Part shown: positions 1 through 13,800 of the stretch, one piece after another | Layout: the number at the start of each line of letters is the position of its first letter | How positions within the stretch are numbered: the first letter of the stretch is position 1 | Assembly (NCBI RefSeq): GCF_026213295.1 | Contig: NC_079413.1 | Span: forward strand, 22,984,267 to 23,048,266 | Direction: 5' to 3' | Origin: Gadus chalcogrammus | Lineage: Eukaryota > Chordata > Actinopteri > Gadiformes > Gadidae | DNA: 64,000 nucleotides | Made by a program: the position numbers and the translations under genes | Notes under the pieces: model-generated | What the model saw: the letters and a program-made list of their open reading frames with translations, nothing else | Databases searched by the model: none | Told to the model about the DNA's origin: nothing

Positions 1-733
1 ATAGTATGCAGGTCAGAAGTTTATTGGTCTGGATGCAATCATCCGAAACCTTTTTTATCAACTCACGGATGTGTTTTTATAGGCCTAAAGTGTGTCGGCC
101 CTTCATATCAGTAACAGGGTAGGTGTAGACTTTATTTTTCCCTCAAACCTTTATGGGCTCATTCAGTTGTGTTTTGTCGGCCATTGTGTTTCTGGGTGTG
201 ACCTTATTTAATGAGTCATAAATTTATTTTCGGTCGGTGACCTCAGTCGGGTTTGGCGTGGAGTCCAAGGCTTGCGCTCAACGTGCAGGATTCCTGTGCT
301 CGCGCCTTCTCGAAAATGACCTCTCTGTAGGTGTGGGTCAAAACTGCATTCCTTTCCCATCCCCTGCTGCATGACGGCACAGGAATACTCTCCCTACCGG
401 TAGTTCTGTCTCTGTGTGACCCTTATTATAATCTACTGTCCCCCTCTGGATGGACGTATAGATACTGTACACCTCTTACTCTTTCCACTTAAAATGTGAT
501 TTATAACGGCCCGTATATATTTGAATGCCTCTGCCTATGGAACTGATCCAGTCGCTGGCCCTTTCCCCTCCGTCGTTTCCCCCTCCCCCCTTCTGTAAGT
601 GGAGACCAGTAGCTGGGAAACGGCCAAGTCGCAGGAGCGCCGATAAAAGCCTTCCTCGCAGGACTGATCTGAAGGAACAGCTTGTACCGTGTGCTGAACT
701 AAACAGGCGCTCTCGCACGCACACACGCATTAG

Positions 734-878
<145 letters not shown>

Positions 879-1511
879 CGCGCGAGGCAGCAAACATGCA
901 GGGGAGAGTGAGAGCAATGGAAAGGAATCCTTGCTTCCCCCCATACAGGACATTTGCATATTCCTAACACACCCGACGCCCGGTAGGCCACCGAGTGGGA
1001 GGGGGGGAACTAACGTCTCTCTGTTAACGCCGGCTCTCGCCATGTCGCGTTCTGGTTTAGTGTTGTTTGTAATGTGTGGAGCTGCGCTCCCTTATAAGGA
1101 CAGCCAGCCGCCTCACTGTTAGCAGGACTCTGCAGTCAGAAGTCTCGGAGCTTGACGGGAGGGTCGTGTCAGAGTCCCACGGAAGGAAGGAAGCAATCTC
1201 TGCGTAGCGGCGCGGGGCGCAGTGCAACTGCAAAGAGAACGAATCGAATGGATTCAGTTTTATACTTTTAGTTCTTCTGATATTTATTTTTTTTCTCATC
1301 AGAAAATTCTGACTATTCCGAAGTTTTCATTCTAGTCTTGACACGATTTCATGTTAAATAGGAATGCCAGTGGCTGCTAGCCCTTACCGCCCGGCTGAGA
1401 TACAGCGCTTGGTTCTGCACACTATATACATTTGTGTTTGCCCTGGTTTGTTTGCTCTATTATCCGGGGGGGGGTGGCGGTAAACAGAGAGCTAGCTGTT
1501 TGAACGAGCGG

Positions 1512-1590
1512 TATAAAAATAGATCTGTGTATCACTGCTGCGGCCAGAGCGAGCCAGCCAGCGCTGCTATCTAACCCGCTCCCTAAAAAG
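1512..1590 (+). promoter_or_regulatory. Possible TATA-type promoter with short first exon
   Basis: TATAAAAAT at 1512-1520 is followed about 30 bp later by a CG-rich stretch. A good donor-like sequence (AAAAAG|GTAAAC) sits at 1590/1591. This could be an alternative non-coding first exon of tnrc6a. The link is inference only; no transcript evidence is visible. Confidence 0.2.
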
Positions 1591-2771
1591 GTAAACGAAC
1601 ACACACTTCGACCGACTCCCTTTCCAACACACTAGCTTAATATCACTCAACAGCGTCGGCCTGCTTGTCAACCCTCTTATCCTCATCCTCACACACCAAC
1701 TCTTACGCACTCGCCTCCACGTATCGCCCCTTTCCATAAGCTGTATTTGTTGCCATGGCATCGCAGGGCAGTCCCAGGGCAATGTTACACAAGAGGCTTG
1801 AGTATCGCTAATCTACTCGACACTCCACGCACTAGTAAACCTCAGGCGTGAGGTATGGTGAGGAATGCCAATCTGTCTCTGATCCCTCTTCCTCGTCCTT
1901 GTCTCGGTGTAATCTACCGTCGGGTACACACTCAAACAGGCGTCCTGGCAGAGGCTCAGTGTTGTACCAGTGCGCCCCAGGCGAGTTGAACATGTACTCA
2001 TTCACTGAAGAGGGAACACTCGCTCCCCCCCCCCCCCCCGAAGAGGAAATGCGTGCGGTCATTCCTCCTGCTGCTGCTGCTTTTCTGCACCGTTTTGGCT
2101 CGACGTGTTAATACAAGCTGTATTGACAGTGGGGTCTGGGAAGAATGGGAAAACTGGCAGACGGGATGTGTAGGAACAGCATCGGGAAGCGACAGGACCT
2201 AGCCGTCAGAATGTCCTGCAGGGCTCGGTGTGTTAGGACAGGGAACTGTTTTTGTCTTCGTTATTTTTTAGTTGGTATTAGTTGGCGCACTGCTACATTC
2301 AAATGCACACGACCCCAACTCACAACGGAAAAAACCTACCCCAGATCACTCCTATTCTGACTGATAAGAAGAATTTCCATTCATTCACTTGACAGTTGAT
2401 GAAGAAAAATAAGTGGTTTATGGAAAGTGCATTCAACTTTAAAGACAAAACAACCCAGAAATGGCAAAAATCCTGAGTGTGCATTGAAGGACAATTAATG
2501 AAATTGTATATAGTCTCATCATTCCTGCAATTACTGAAATAAGCGATAGATAACATTTTTTATAAGAAAAAGGTAATGCGTCTCATGTGTTAAGCAGTGG
2601 GAAGTTGTCAACGTGTTGTATTCACACAAGCCCAGCTGACTGACAAAGTGTTTCTTGAACCGTTGTGCTGTTTGTCAAAGGCCCTACGAACTGTGGCCGT
2701 GACCCGATAACCGGCGAAACAATCTAACTTTCCCCCCCGTTCTCTCCCTCCCTCCCTCTCCTCTCCCCCAG

Positions 2772-3113
2772 TGCCAGATCATATCAAGTCCAGGCAGAGT
2801 CCCAACTCCCGCCGACACACCCACCACTCTGCGCACACACTTAACACACATTCAAGGTCTCACAAACACTCACACACACACACGCGTGCGCACACACTCA
2901 AAACAACAATTCCTCAGCGATGCCAAGAGGGCCTGCTCAGCTCGCTGCCTGCTCCGACAAGCGCCGCCCCCTCTTCTCCGACCCCTGAGGCCGACCCTCT
3001 TGAGCTGTGACCCTTCTGACCCAACCCCGTCGCCCTGGGAACGAGAGGTCCGTTCTCCTCCCAGCCGCCAGGGGGCGCCCTCGCGCCGACACGGGAGCAA
3101 GCCGCTCTTAAAA
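2772..3113 (+). CDS. tnrc6a: Candidate 5' coding exon of tnrc6a
   Basis: A C/T-rich acceptor ends at 2771. The first codons read VPDHIKSRQSPNS, resembling the VPEQIKPSVSQ segment of human TNRC6A. Near the end, another frame reads REV..PP..R..H..K.LLK immediately before a GTAAGC donor at 3114, resembling the PREVPPRFR...H K.LLKRGQ block of the family. The two similarities are in different frames, separated by a CA-rich stretch (2870-2900). Either the exon is split, an indel is present, or one match is chance. Weakly supported. Confidence 0.35.
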
Positions 3114-5298
3114 GTAAGCCGGGCCGTCGCGAATGTACACTGTTTTGAAACTAATTTGGAAACCGTGAGCCAAGTTGCGACTACTTTTAGCCAAAACCAC
3201 TTAAAAAATGCCATGAAAATTAAACCGCATGTATTGAATAACCAATGAAAGTCCCTTCTGTGCTTCTCCTTACTGTGACTCATCTTTTCTTCCATTTGCC
3301 TGCCAGATTTCAATAACCTCCCTCCCTTTGCCCCCCCCCCCCCCCCCCCTTTTACTTATGTTTGCCCCCCGCTCCTTTTCCTCACAATGTCTTACCCTGC
3401 TCTTTGCTATGTTCAGACTTCTGGTTTCCGTGCCCTAATCCAAATATAATGTAATGTATTATGAGTAGATATTTTTTACATTGTTGTAAATGAAATCTGT
3501 CATTAATGATCGTGCGTTTGCCAGGCCAGGTCATGAGTCTTAAGTTAATCACATACTCGTTGACACGGAAACAGTCGGTTCAATAACTGGATGTACGCTC
3601 TGCATATGTATCTGCTCATACTCGGGTTTGGGACATTTGGCACATTGTGTATTTTGCATGGTAACCAATTAAAAGTTGGATCTGTTTATAACACCCTGAG
3701 TCTGGCTGTAGCCAAAGCCCCCCTCTGTCTGTCTATCTGACATCTCTCTTTCTCTCCCTCTGTTTCCAGACATGGCTCCCATTCGGGACTCCGTCAGCCA
3801 CTCCCCTAATCAAACAGGTGACTGCACAACCCCTTTCTCCCTTTCACCGGTCATTCTTTAACACTTCTGCCCTGCACTGCTTCCTATTCCTCCTTTCCTG
3901 ATACCAACCCCACTTCCAAACCCTGTTCGCCCCCCGAGCACAACGAGCTACCCTGCGATCCGTATCCGTAGAGCAAGCCGGTGACTTTGCCAAATGTCGA
4001 ACATGGTACAGTAGAGTATTGAGTTGTTGTCGTACTGAAGGATGATTGCAAAAAAAGGTCTAAACGTTGGCGGCCCTGTGTGTGTGTGTGTGTGTGTGTC
4101 TCTGGCTCCGTAGCAGGTCGTCCTTGGCTAAATGTTCTTTCCGACGCAGCGTGTCAATGTGACATATGCAGTCCCACAGGGGGCAGAGACGCTGATAGCG
4201 AGGGAGCGATTGAGTTGACTGTTGGTGTGAAAGAGCGACTGGGGTGAACCTGGCAGCAAGCTAGGGGTTGGCAGCCATCGTGTGTGTGTCTGTGTGTGTG
4301 TGTGTGTTGCATGTCCACAGTAGCAGTTAATTTAACTAACCTTAAGGGATCCGCTGAAATCCTTCCCGTCTGTTCTGATTAAGTTGATAAGAAAAGTAGC
4401 ATGCATGGTAAATATAAATGACAGCTGGCACTCCTTGAAAAGTCATATATAACGATGGAAGGCAGCGTCTGATAACGCAGGCTTAAGTTTGTCACTCACT
4501 TCGGTGGCTCCTTCTACTCATCTCTCCAATCAATATTTGCTTAATAAATCATTTACAAGGCGTTTCATTGTTATTTAAATGCAACGTGCGTGCAAGGGCT
4601 GGAGCAATGTTTGGATTTGGAGGCCTCGCTTCACGCACTGTTTAACAGACCCGATCCACACTCTTGGTTGACCCACACGGGCAGGTCTGAATGAGGCTCA
4701 GTGTGGTCTCCAGGGGGGCTGCCTCTCGTGTCTCTTCCTCCTCCTTTTCCTCGTCTTTATCCACTCGACGGCCCCCCCCCCCCCACGCCCTTGGCCGCTG
4801 GCCGTGCTCTTGGCAGGCTCTCCGGTCCAGCTGAGGTGACAAAATGGTGGCAGCTGCCTCTGTGCCGGAGCCAGGCCTCCGCAGGGCCGTAGATCAAGAG
4901 AGGCCGCTCGCTAGGCGGCAGAGCGACGCCTCGTCGTGTAGTCCCTCTGCCCGCCGCCGGGCGACGTGGGCTGTCGGTCTGCCGTATGGGGAGATGTTAA
5001 TCATTGAATGTTTCAGCCAGACAAAGGACAGTTCTTGTCTATATGCACTCGATTGCCGGTGTTTAATATACAATGGGGGAAAAAGTTGAATTGATGTTAT
5101 ATTGATGGATGTATCTTGTAGGAATTTAAGTAAAAGTACAAAAACTTACAGTAAACTATCATTTGACATTTGTCAATTACTTTAGAAAAAATTGTCGCTT
5201 GAATCTGTCTCAAATTTTGGCTTCATCTGAAGCCCATTCTGTCGTCGTCGCCGTCTCCTTCCTTAACCACGCGTCCGCCCCCCCCCCCTCTTGCCCAG
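3114..5298 (+). other. tnrc6a 5' introns
   Basis: Non-coding apart from the mini-exon at 3770-3817. It contains poly-C at about 3331-3349, a (TG)n at 4078-4098 and a shorter one near 4282-4307. Open frames at 4642-5089 show no family similarity and are not called. Confidence 0.5.
3770..3817 (+). CDS. tnrc6a: tnrc6a candidate 48-nt exon
   Basis: It is bounded by a strong acceptor (TGTTTCCAG) and donor (CAG|GTGACT). It reads MAPIRDSVSHSPNQT plus one base. That final G completes a Gly codon with the first two bases of the exon at 5299, so the phase is right. The peptide is loosely like the Ser/Asn-rich stretch before the NW repeat of TNRC6 proteins. The entering phase does not match the upstream candidate exon, so at least one more exon is missing between them. 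Confidence 0.5.
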
Positions 5299-7161
5299 GT
5301 CTGGAGCACCCCGGCCTGGACTCTCAGTATGAGCCGTCCCCCTGGTCGACTGGCTCTCCCTGCGGCGGCGACGGCAACAGCAACTGGGACGCGGTCCTAG
5401 TGGAGGGCAGCGCCGACAAGCCCAGCAACCTCTCCTCCACCAACTCGTCCGTCTGGCCCTCCTCCTCCTCCTCCTCCTCCTCCTCGGGCTGCGGCTCGGG
5501 GTCGGACCCCGAGCTGGCGTCGGAATGCATGGACGCCGACTCTAGCTCCCCGCTGGGCTCCGAGAGGAACCTCGCCGCCGTCTCCACGACGACGGCGGCC
5601 ATGATGTCACTGGCCAACGCCTCCGCCGCGTCGTCCTCCTCCGCCGCCGCCGCCCCCTCCTCCGTGACCACCGCCGCGGCGAGCGCGCTGGTCAACGGCG
5701 ACGGCAACGCCAACAGCAGGCAGACCTCGGGCGGCGCCCACAACGGAAACAACAACAACAACCCGTGCGGCCCCTCCTCCCACTACTCCATGGCCGGCGT
5801 CGGCAGCAACAACGCCGTCGGCGGCGGCCAGGGCAACAGGCTCGTCGGGAGCAGCGTGTGGGGGGCGCAGCCCGCCGGGAACCCTTCCGACGGCGGCGGC
5901 CTGAACCCCAGCACTTTGAACCCCCTCGCCAACCACGGTGCCTGGTCCCGCAGCCCGACCCCGAACCCGGCGCCGTGCCCGGGCCAGCGGCCGCCCCAGG
6001 CCCCGGGCGCGGCCTCCAAATCAGGCGCCGCGCCTCCCCACGACGGATGGGGCGACATGCCAGCTCAAGGAGCCTGCGGCCCGATGGACGAGGGGCAGGG
6101 TCGCGGTACGGCGACGGGCGGCGGCAGTGATGGCCAGCAGCCCCCCCACCCTCACACTGAATCCAACGGACCAAATAACACTATGATGTTGAATACTACT
6201 ACGACCACGACTACTAACGCAACAGGAACCTCTAGTCTACCAAACTCTACCGGCGACGGGCCCTGGGGCTCGGCCCCGGGGGGCGCCGGGGGTCCGCTCC
6301 CCAACGGCCCCCCGACCCCGGCCCCCCACGGAGAAACGGCGCGGGGTCCCGGGGCCTTCGGTACGCCCTGGGGCGCCCCCACCCACCCGGGCGACAAAGG
6401 TCCCGCCGGCCCGGACACTGTGAACCCCCAACACCAGGCCGGGCCTCCCGCCGCTCACAAGAGTTACCACCACGCCGGGGCCCCCCGCTGGGAGCAGGGG
6501 CCCGGCAGCAGCCCCGCCCCCGTCCCGAGCGGCATGCCCTGGGGGAGCGCCTCCAGTCCGGCGCCCGGCCCGGCGGGACAGGGCCCCCGGCCCTGGGGCG
6601 GCGGCGCCTCTTCCTCGTCCTCGTCCTCCTCCACCTCCTCCGGCTCCCACAACAAGACGACCAACGGGGAGTGGGGCGCCATGCCCCCCGGGAACAACCA
6701 CGCCGCCGCCGCCGACGCCGGCGTCCGCAAGGCCAGCTCCTCCAACAACGGCTGGAAGAGCCTGGAGGACGACGCCCTGGGCGTGGGCGCCGGGGGCCCC
6801 CCTGCGGCCCCGGCCCCCGGCGCCTGGGGCCGCTCCGGCGGCAGCGAGGGCAGCGGCGAGAGCTCCGGGGGCCGCTCCGGCAGCGACAAGGACGGCCAGC
6901 CCCGGGGCCCCAACCGGCGGAGGCCCCCCCCTCCGGCCGCCGCCCCGCCGCCCCCACCGGCCCGCGCCGACGTGGACCCCCGGGTGCTGTCCAACACCGG
7001 CTGGGGCCAGACGCCCGTGCGCCAGAACACCACGTGGGACGTCAACTCCCCCGCCAGCCACCCGCCGCCCGGCCCCCGAGGGGAGGACAGGAAGCCCGGC
7101 GGCGGGGGGTCCGGGTGGGCCGGGGGGCAGCCAGCGGGCCCCTCCCAGACCAGCTCCGGAG
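5299..7161 (+). CDS. tnrc6a: tnrc6a large GW-rich exon (1,863 nt)
   Basis: The acceptor follows a poly-C tract; the donor is G|GTAGGC. The exon encodes [10 protein letters not shown] and [15 protein letters not shown] (family signature at the start of the GW domain), GGLNPSTLN, about 16 Trp in GW/WG contexts, and [20 protein letters not shown] near the end. Low-complexity Ser, Ala and Asn runs are common and the GC content is very high. The open frames on the opposite strand here (5324-7196) are shadows of this composition. Confidence 0.95.
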
Positions 7162-7798
7162 GTAGGCACACTCTGGGGGTTTCTGTTTGGGGTCACGTAA
7201 CTGAAGCCCTAACATCAGATGGCTGTCTCACTCGTTGTCTGTGTCTGTATCCATCCCATAATATATATATTCCCTTCTAGTCTTTATTCACTCCTTGCTT
7301 ATCCACGTTCGACTTGTTTCCTTCCAGGTTGGAGGGAGGGACCCGGGAACTCGGGCCCAGACAAGGGGGGCCCGGGCTGGGGAGAACCCAGGCCCAACCC
7401 CGGCTGGGACAACAACAAGGGCGGAGGGAGCGGCGGCCACGGCGGGCGGGACGACGCCTCGAGCTACAAAGGGGGCAGCGGCAACACCTGGAGCAACAAC
7501 CCCAACCGGGACGACAGGTGACTCACCAGCCCTCCGCGGAGGGGTCTGCCCTTTGGCAGCGCGCTCTCTCTCATACCACGCCCGTGTCTCCCGCTGTGTT
7601 CCTCACGCCTCTGGGTCCTGTTTCAGGTCCAACACCTGGACCAACGCGCCCAAGCAGCCCCGGCAGCAGCAGGGCTGGGGGGGCGGAGGCGGAGGTGGAG
7701 GCGAGGGCTGGGGCAACGGGGGTGGAGGCGACTCCTCCTCCTCCTCCTACCGGGGAGGGAGCAACAACCACTGGGGAGACGCCCAGAAGGGAGGCGGC

Positions 7799-7848
<50 letters not shown>

Positions 7849-10800
7849 GGCCTGGGACGGCGACAGCGACCGCTCGGGCTCCGGCTGCTGGAGTGACCCT
7901 AGCCGCGCCAACGCCAACGCCAACACCGGCGGCGGCGGCGGCGGGAACACGTGGACCGGGAGCAGCGGGGCCAACACGCAAGACCAGGGCAACCACAACC
8001 AGGGCTCCAACAGCTGGGGAGACCCCACCGGCCCCAAGCCCGCCCCTCAGGGTAGGGGCCAGGGCTGGGGAGAGCCGCAGAAGCACCACCACGGGAACCA
8101 GAGCTGGGGCGAACCGCCTCCCAAGACCTCCAACCCCTCCAACGAGTGGGGCAAGGGCCCCGAGCCCGTGGCCAGAGGAGGCCAGGGCCCCACCAAGCCC
8201 ACAGGTGATGCATCCTTTATCTTATTGATGTCAGCATTGGTGCAGACTAGGGCTTTGACTTTGGCCCAAAAATCATGTTAGAAGTTCTTTGTTTATTAAT
8301 ATTAATATTTGAATATATTCTAATATTTATTAATAATATTTTGACTATTAAATGCCTTCGGTAAGACCTGGATTGGGCTTCGCAAGGTTTGTTTACCGGC
8401 GTTGCTATGGTTACCCAGACATGCAAACGGCGCGCTTTTTTATCATACATTTTGGGGACCTGTGTGGTTCGTGCAGATCCGAAGAGTTTTTCTTTTGGGG
8501 GGGGGGGGGGGGGGTCGATCGGTGCGTCGATCGGTGCTCTGATTGACTGACCCCCGTCGTTCAGACGTTCGTTGGTTAATGCGTGCAGAGACTGCTTCCA
8601 TTTGTGTTAGATAGGCATACCTTGGGGCTTTGGCGGTTTGTCTAAAAGGTTTGCGCATCAATACTTAATGCCGCTCTACTGACCCCCTCTTGCCTGTTAA
8701 GTAGACGCACCGCTGACATAAGATAAGATTCATTTGGGAATATAAACTAAGGTGTCGTTGAACACACCTCGTAAAGGTCCTCTTACATCAGGCAGAGGGG
8801 ATTATGATACGTTTAGATCGTTCTCATTGCAGCCATAATTTGGAGACGTACTTTTGAGGTTTCCCTGTTTGAATACTAAAGTATTCTATCACTCTTTCTG
8901 AGAAAGTTGGGATCTTAAAGGGATCTCTAGCATTGTTATGTTACCATAAGCAGTCTATATTCACGTACCGCAGTGCAAGTAGACGCTGGCTTGTACCGAC
9001 TGCCATCAAGATTAATAAGGATCATTATCTTTTAACCAACGATCCCGATCAATGCAAAAGGACCTTAGGTCTCACCGTTTAACTGAGGAGCTGATGATTC
9101 AGAAAACAGGAGTCACGTGGTAATGCTGGTCCTATGAGACGCAGGCTGCCCTCTGCCCTCTGCCCTCTGACCTGTGACCTGTGTGCTGCAGGCTGGATGG
9201 GAGGTCCCATACCCGCGGGCTGCCAGAGGGAGAAGGAGGAGCCGGTGGCGACCTCTGGGTCCGGCTGGGAGGAGCCCTCCCCGGAGTCCATCCGACGCAG
9301 GATGGAGATAGACGACGGCACCGCTGCCTGGGGGGAGCCAGGGAGGAACCCAGGTGAGAGGTCGAACCCCCCCGGCCCACTGGGTCCTCTGATGCACGGG
9401 CCATGTGTCAAAACTTTGGGCAGGCGCAGGTGCGAGACATTGGTGTCAAAAGGTAGGGGGAAGAGTAGGAAGTGTTCAGGTAAAGTACAGATACCTAAAA
9501 ACTGTATTGAAGTACAATGACAAAGTATTTCGCTTTGTTACTATCAACCTCTGCAAGGGACTAATGTGGACACGTGTCTGTGAGTGATCAAGTTTACAGC
9601 GTGATGCACTGTGATCTTATTCATGCATCAGAGAAATATACCTTTTTCTACCTTTTGCTGTCTATTGGTTAATGGTTTGTGTCCAACCAAGTCTCACTCA
9701 AGGAGAAGTCTCACGAGAGTTGAGTTGTTGAGAACGGAGGGGGAGGGGGAGGGAGATAGACGGAGGGAGGGTGGAGGGGGGGGGGGGGGTTGTGTTGGCC
9801 TACAGAAAGCTTGGCGTTATCTAAAGATTAGGGTAAAGGACCATTGACATGATAATGACAATAGGGACTTTGCCTGCAACAAATCAACAACAAGACTTCC
9901 TCTCAAGCCGTACCCTTGAGAGAGGGCTTCATAGGACACAATAACAAACAGACCAGGATCAAGGGAAAGGTGAAGGACAGAGTTGTACTTCTCTCTGGGG
10001 ATCCTTTCCGTAATGTCAGACAATTATCCGAGCCTGTTTGTGTCAAAAACAAGCCCCTTTCAGACGTTAATATCTGATATGGGGTCCAGGTTGAAAAACA
10101 TTAAAGTTCTCCTTTAATCAAATGTCTGTATTAAACAAAGATGTATTTTTAGTGCGGGCATTTTTTTTTTTACATTTTACTAAAACTTCTGCTACAGGTT
10201 CAGATGCCTCCTCGTGCTTGCTATTGAGTCGTGTTGTGCCTTTTCTGCATGAATAAACTTGACCCTTGAACCGTTTTATCTAGGCAAATACAACGCAGGT
10301 GGACCTTCAAACACGTGGAACAAGAACAGCCAATCAGAGCAAGAGCCCATGTCTCATGGCCCGCCCCCAGGACACCAGCTGCACCAATCACAGGGGCCGA
10401 TCCATGCCCCTCAGCCGATGCAGACTCAAGCCCCGGAAAAGACCTCTAGTGCTGGTAGGCACACACACACACACACGCACGCACGCGCGCGCGCGCACAC
10501 ACACTGTGTCCAAACACACACACACACTGTGTCCAAACACACATGCCCTCCAACCCCCCCATTGTGGCCTACTCAGTATAAAGATGTGGGCCAATCTTAT
10601 TTGAGTCTTCCATTGTTATTTAATTATATACGTAAAATCTTTGTTTATAAAATGTCCACATGGAATCGTATAAAGTAGACGGCTGCACGGGCACCATTTG
10701 TTCACCAACTTTAATCTAAATAACTGGAGCCAGTAATCCTTTCCTGTCAGCAGTTCGAAGCTGAACCATTGCTCTCATATTTCAAAAGCCGCGTTCCCGT

Positions 10801-13800
10801 TCCCCTTTCCATTGTTGTCGCCAATCCCGACGTTCACGCTCAGAGCGGCACAATGCGCAAGGCGGCGAGGACCGACGAATAACACCAGGAGGGCCTCGTC
10901 TCCGTCAGTGCCGTGTCCATTACCCGTTTCAGCCCGCTCAGCCGAATGCCGGGCTGGGTCGGTCCGGTTCCACATGCGTGGCGTCCTCCACTCCTGTTCC
11001 TCCCCTCTCCTCCGGTGGGTCGGCCACCATCCCAGGGTGTCCCCATCTCCAAAGCATTCCCTTTTGCTCTGCTTGTGTTCAAGTCTATTTTACTTGTGAA
11101 ACTCTAAAATAGATCATCTTAAAGCATGAGTCTTCATTAGGCTTGGAAGTTATCACAATATACAAGGGTCTTTAGAAATACTAACGGTATTATTCAATAC
11201 CAAAACAAATAACTGCTCTTTCTAACTTTGTCCGACATCTTAGGAATACATTTTTATGATGTTAAAATATAAGTTTTGAATCGGGTCATATAAAAAGTCC
11301 AACACAACGTCTTTGCCGTTGCATTGTGGTTGAGGTTGAAGTAAGCGAGTTCGCCACCGATTAGTGTCTGTCACAGGTGGGCTGAGTTCCTCCGCATTCG
11401 GCCGGTTTCAGAGTAAAGACCGCCCAGCCGTAACGCTGCGACGGCAAACTGAAAGTGACATTTATAGCAGCACACCTCTTCTGTGGAGCGGTATTAAAAG
11501 GATCACGTCTCAACAGCGGGGGAAAGTATTTATTTGGATTGATTTAGAAATATATTGGCATATATTTAACCGTTACTTACACTGGGATTCAGTGGTCTAA
11601 AGAGGGGAAGTAAAGGTGTGATCAACCATATGAGTTTCCAGTGTCGAGCGCTGTGTGTGAGCCAGGGCCTCCATGCGAAGCCGTCGGGCTGCAGCACAAA
11701 GTGCTCGGCCCTAAACGATAGCCTAGCTCAAATGTAATTAACCCGGATACCTCTGGCGTTTCCAAATGTTCCCAATGGATATTACTGCAATATTATTAAA
11801 TATCGCTGTTCAAAAGGGTTTCCCCACCAGCTCTTTATCAGTTAGGTCAGGTAAAGAAATGAGGTCAGTGGAGCTCCGTTAAGTACGGGTGTTAAGTTAT
11901 ATGACTGTACTTAATACAGGTTAAACTGACTTAATACAGGTTAGACTGACTCAACATAGACTGTATCTAATACAGGTTAGACTGGCCTAATACAGGTTAG
12001 ACTGACTCACCACAGACTGTATATAATACAGGTTAGACCTTCCTTAACGTCTCCCACGCTTCTCTCCGTCTCCAGGCTGGGGCGAGTACCCCGCGCACAA
12101 GGAGCCCCCCTCGTGGGGGGAGACCCCCGCCCCAGCGCCCTCTGTGTCCGTGGACAACGGCACATCGGCCTGGGGTAAGCCCGTGGACAGCGGCGTCGGC
12201 AAGAACGGCGGCGGCGGCGGTGGCGGCGGTGGCGCCCCCACCTGGGGGGAGGAGCACGCGCGGGACCAGCCCAGCGGCAGAGAGCCTGGCCCAGGCTGGG
12301 GGGGCGGCGGCCAGCAGCAGCAGAAGACAGGTAGGCCCCACGCCAAAGACCGGAAGGAGGTCTAGCCCCCCCTCCACCGCTTAGATCAAGAGGCCGCTGC
12401 TTGGCTCGGGAAATTTGCACAGGCTGAATAAAAAATAAAAAAAAGCTAAGGAAGGATGGAATCATCCTGCCTTCCTCCCCAACACCGTGGACTGGATCCA
12501 TGGCACTAGGCACAGGTTCCAGACGGCCGTCAAACAGATAACACACTCCCGGTTCCATCAAAGCACGCTGGGTCGTTGTGTCGCTGATTGTCACCGCTCG
12601 ACTTGGATCCAGATTGTAAACCGTATTTTGTAGTGCTGCATTGGTTTGGCCCGCTGCCCGATGCCCCACGCTCACTCTCTTCCCCCCCCCCCCCCTCTGT
12701 GCGGTGCTAGGCGTGAAGCCCATGGAGACGTGGGGAGGAGACGACCAGTCCTCCAGCTGGGACCAGGAGGAGGAGGTGGAGATCGGCATGTGGAGCAACA
12801 CGGGCGGCCAGCAGGACAGCCGCTCCCACGACCACAACACCTGGAACTACAAGCAGAAGGGCCCCAACAAGGTACGCACCGCGGCCCCTCCTTCAGGGTC
12901 CACCGTGTGGAGGAGCCCTTCGATCACCCACCAGGCGCTTGGCTGGCCCTCGAGGCACACTGCTCAATCACACATTTATAACCCTCAATCAATTCAACGC
13001 AATTTCTCTATTCGTAAGCACTGTGTACTAACAAACCTACTGAAACAACAGTCTTGATGGTTCATTCACCACAAGTGTCTGAAGTGATACCGTCTTATGT
13101 TAGAAAGTAGTCGTGAGTGAAGGTCCCCCTCTAGCTTAGATGTGGGTACTGGATCGGATGTGTTTTGGTTTAACGCTGATGGAGGTTTGAATCGGGTGTG
13201 CTGTCCTTCCAGATGCACAAGTCGGTGAGCAAGCAGGACGAGCCGTGGATGAAACCCTTCACCAACCAGTTCAACAACATGAACTTTCCCGTGAGTCGCC
13301 CAGGGCTATTTAAAAATCAACCCCCTTCGCTTCCATCGAAATCGACTCACCAGTTGAGAGAGGAAAGGGACTATTTTTAGACTGCTCTCTTAACTTCTGT
13401 TGTTCGGCAATTCCTGATATTATTTGACGTATAATAAAATGGATATTATACTGTAGATATCATCGTTTTGTAGTTTGTCAGACTAAAACGCAGAATATTT
13501 GTACATAACGTATACAAAGCTTTGATTGCTTTATTCAATATCGTTTGTTAAATGAACGTGTTGTTTAGCTGTGCTGTGCACGTGCTATCATAAAGGACAT
13601 GTCACAGCTCCACGAGGCACGGGTAGGTCGGTTCACGGCGTGATCTGACCCTGATGTTTGTGGCTGTGTCGTGTCTCCCCCCCCCCCCTCCCCTCTCCAG
13701 AGAGACTCTCCTGACGACTCCATGAAGCCGGGCGGCGGGGGCATGGGGCAGGACAAGCGCATGGACATGGGCCCCATGGGCGACTACAACGGCATGATGG

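Noticed and set aside
5324..7196. Long minus-strand frames opposite the first large tnrc6a exon
   Set aside because: The exon is very GC-rich and the opposite frames are compositional shadows; the + frame matches TNRC6A throughout.
8399..8415. RFX X-box-like GTTGCTATGGTTACC
   Set aside because: The second half-site is in the wrong orientation for an X-box; likely chance.
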